From: Notospermus geniculatus
Taxonomy: Eukaryota; Nemertea; Pilidiophora; Heteronemertea; Lineidae
Length of the DNA stretch: 64,000 bases
NCBI GenBank assembly: GCA_002633025.1
Contig: NMRB01000233.1
Location: forward strand, 87,107 to 151,106
Reading direction: 5' to 3'
In this document: positions 63,090 to 64,000 of the stretch, in pieces
Numbering within the stretch: position 1 is the stretch's first letter
How the letters are laid out: every line of letters begins with the position of its first letter
Translations under genes and position numbers: made by a program
Notes under the pieces: model-generated
Told to the model about the DNA's origin: nothing
The model's database searches: none
What the model saw: the letters and a program-made list of their open reading frames with translations, nothing else

Positions 63090-64000
63090 GCAGTGACGTG
63101 TTTCTCACCAGAAATTTTTCAAGCAGGGTGTGATGACTGCATTTTCCTATGATTTTAAGGCCCTGGATTTTCAAACCAAATATTAGAAAACACGTTGCAA
63201 GTTACATTTTTAAACAGGGCGGTAAATATTTGAACATGGTGGTAAAATGACCTCTGAATTTTGAACAGGGTGGTACCACCCTGTAAAACTGGCCTTGCTA
63301 GAATAGAGCACTGGTTTGCCATCATGCATGTTCGTACCGGTGCTGTGTCATGTCAAGCATGCACCTACCTTCCAAGTCATACTTTGCCCACAATGAAAAT
63401 GTGATTTTTTCTTTGTCTTTGAGATCCTTTTTGGAAGCTGTAATGAGAAAGAAAGCGGGTGGTCGGAACTGACTGATTTATCCATGAACTATTCTCAGCA
63501 CGTGCGGCACTCTGGCATGGATGGTACATGTACGTTATGTATCCTTGAGAAAGTGACTAAGTCCAAAATCACTAACACCAGTTGGACTGGCACAGCACGT
63601 ACCATTCGGGCCTAGAGGCAGATCGTGTGTCGGGCTTTTGTAGCTATAGAATCCGGAGGATGAAGGTGACAATTTAATTCATTTAGAGTTTTATTCCAAG
63701 AAATGTTGAGTAGTTGGATGGTTGCGTGATTAGCATCACACCTATCTGTCATCGCGTTAGTGTTGGCAATATTGCAAATGATGAGAGCCTTTCTTTCTGC
63801 ATGATCACTATAGTGTCAGTGAAATACGAATACACAAAACTGAGGTTGTTGACTGTATCAATAATGTGCTGGTGGTAGACCCACAGCACAGGCAAGGCAG
63901 CTGGCTTCGGTTGTTGGTACGTGGAAAAAATCCACTTTTTGGTAAAGTAGGAGGGGCACAGTAGGAAAAAATCCCCCTTATGGTAGAGTGTAGAAAAAAA
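63090..64000. other. No gene recognised
   Basis: aacagggtggtaccaccctg (63264-63283) is a short palindrome and ggtggta repeats around it. Nothing else that I can support to the end of the window. Confidence 0.35.

Overview
The window reads as nuclear DNA of an invertebrate animal, most likely a marine one (cephalochordate, hemichordate, echinoderm or lophotrochozoan; the sequence alone does not decide). The reasons are short open frames broken by introns, words such as taggcctac and tacatgtaca, and a tRNA-derived SINE. There are also many foldback elements, invertebrate-type EnSpm, MULE, DIRS and Gypsy fragments, and single-N assembly joins. I see no bacterial operon structure and no large single-copy gene.

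Layout. 0-21 kb is almost gene-free. It holds a two-level minisatellite (2.2-2.9 kb), a segmental duplication (3.4-5.7 kb) and many non-autonomous DNA elements. Several of these are flanked by TTAA or TA, and several have an uninterrupted copy of the target within the window. 21-28.7 kb holds minus-strand remains of a self-replicating element: retroviral-type integrase fragments, a protein-primed type B DNA polymerase, an inserted DIRS tyrosine-recombinase fragment and a tandem array of an exon-like block. 28.8-43.5 kb is the most unusual part: an all-minus-strand cluster of eight copies of a short intronless gene, described below. An inverted-repeat element carrying a zinc-finger gene interrupts it at 36-38.2 kb. 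43.5-48.5 kb has a poly-G minisatellite, a ~293-bp tandem repeat and a truncated Gypsy gag with a possible leader/LTR. 48.9-63 kb is a minus-strand mosaic: a triplicated P2X7-type cytosolic domain joined to a broken pogo DNA-binding domain, two kinds of EnSpm fragment, MULE fragments, a Gypsy pol linker and an unnamed transposon-linked family.

Main candidate system. The 28.8-43.5 kb family encodes proteins of about 127-135 residues. They share an H-x-x-x-R-H motif near the N-terminus, an ILGY/DDER segment and a Y-x-V-[TS]-x-Y-P-M C-terminus. This layout resembles small RNase domains of the barnase/EndoU/colicin (BECR) type found at the ends of bacterial polymorphic toxins. Five copies carry a 16-nt hairpin 18-31 nt after the stop codon that matches the histone mRNA 3' stem-loop, with base-pair covariation between copies and a purine-rich element 13-14 nt further on. 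Two copies have an obvious TATA box. Three copies face a short plus-strand frame (acidic, 42-43 codons in two copies) across a shared promoter region containing CCAAT boxes. I infer an intronless, possibly horizontally acquired RNase-like gene that uses replication-dependent-histone-type expression, possibly paired with a small divergent partner. The RNase function and the partner role are inference; the hairpins, spacing and repeated architecture are visible in the sequence.
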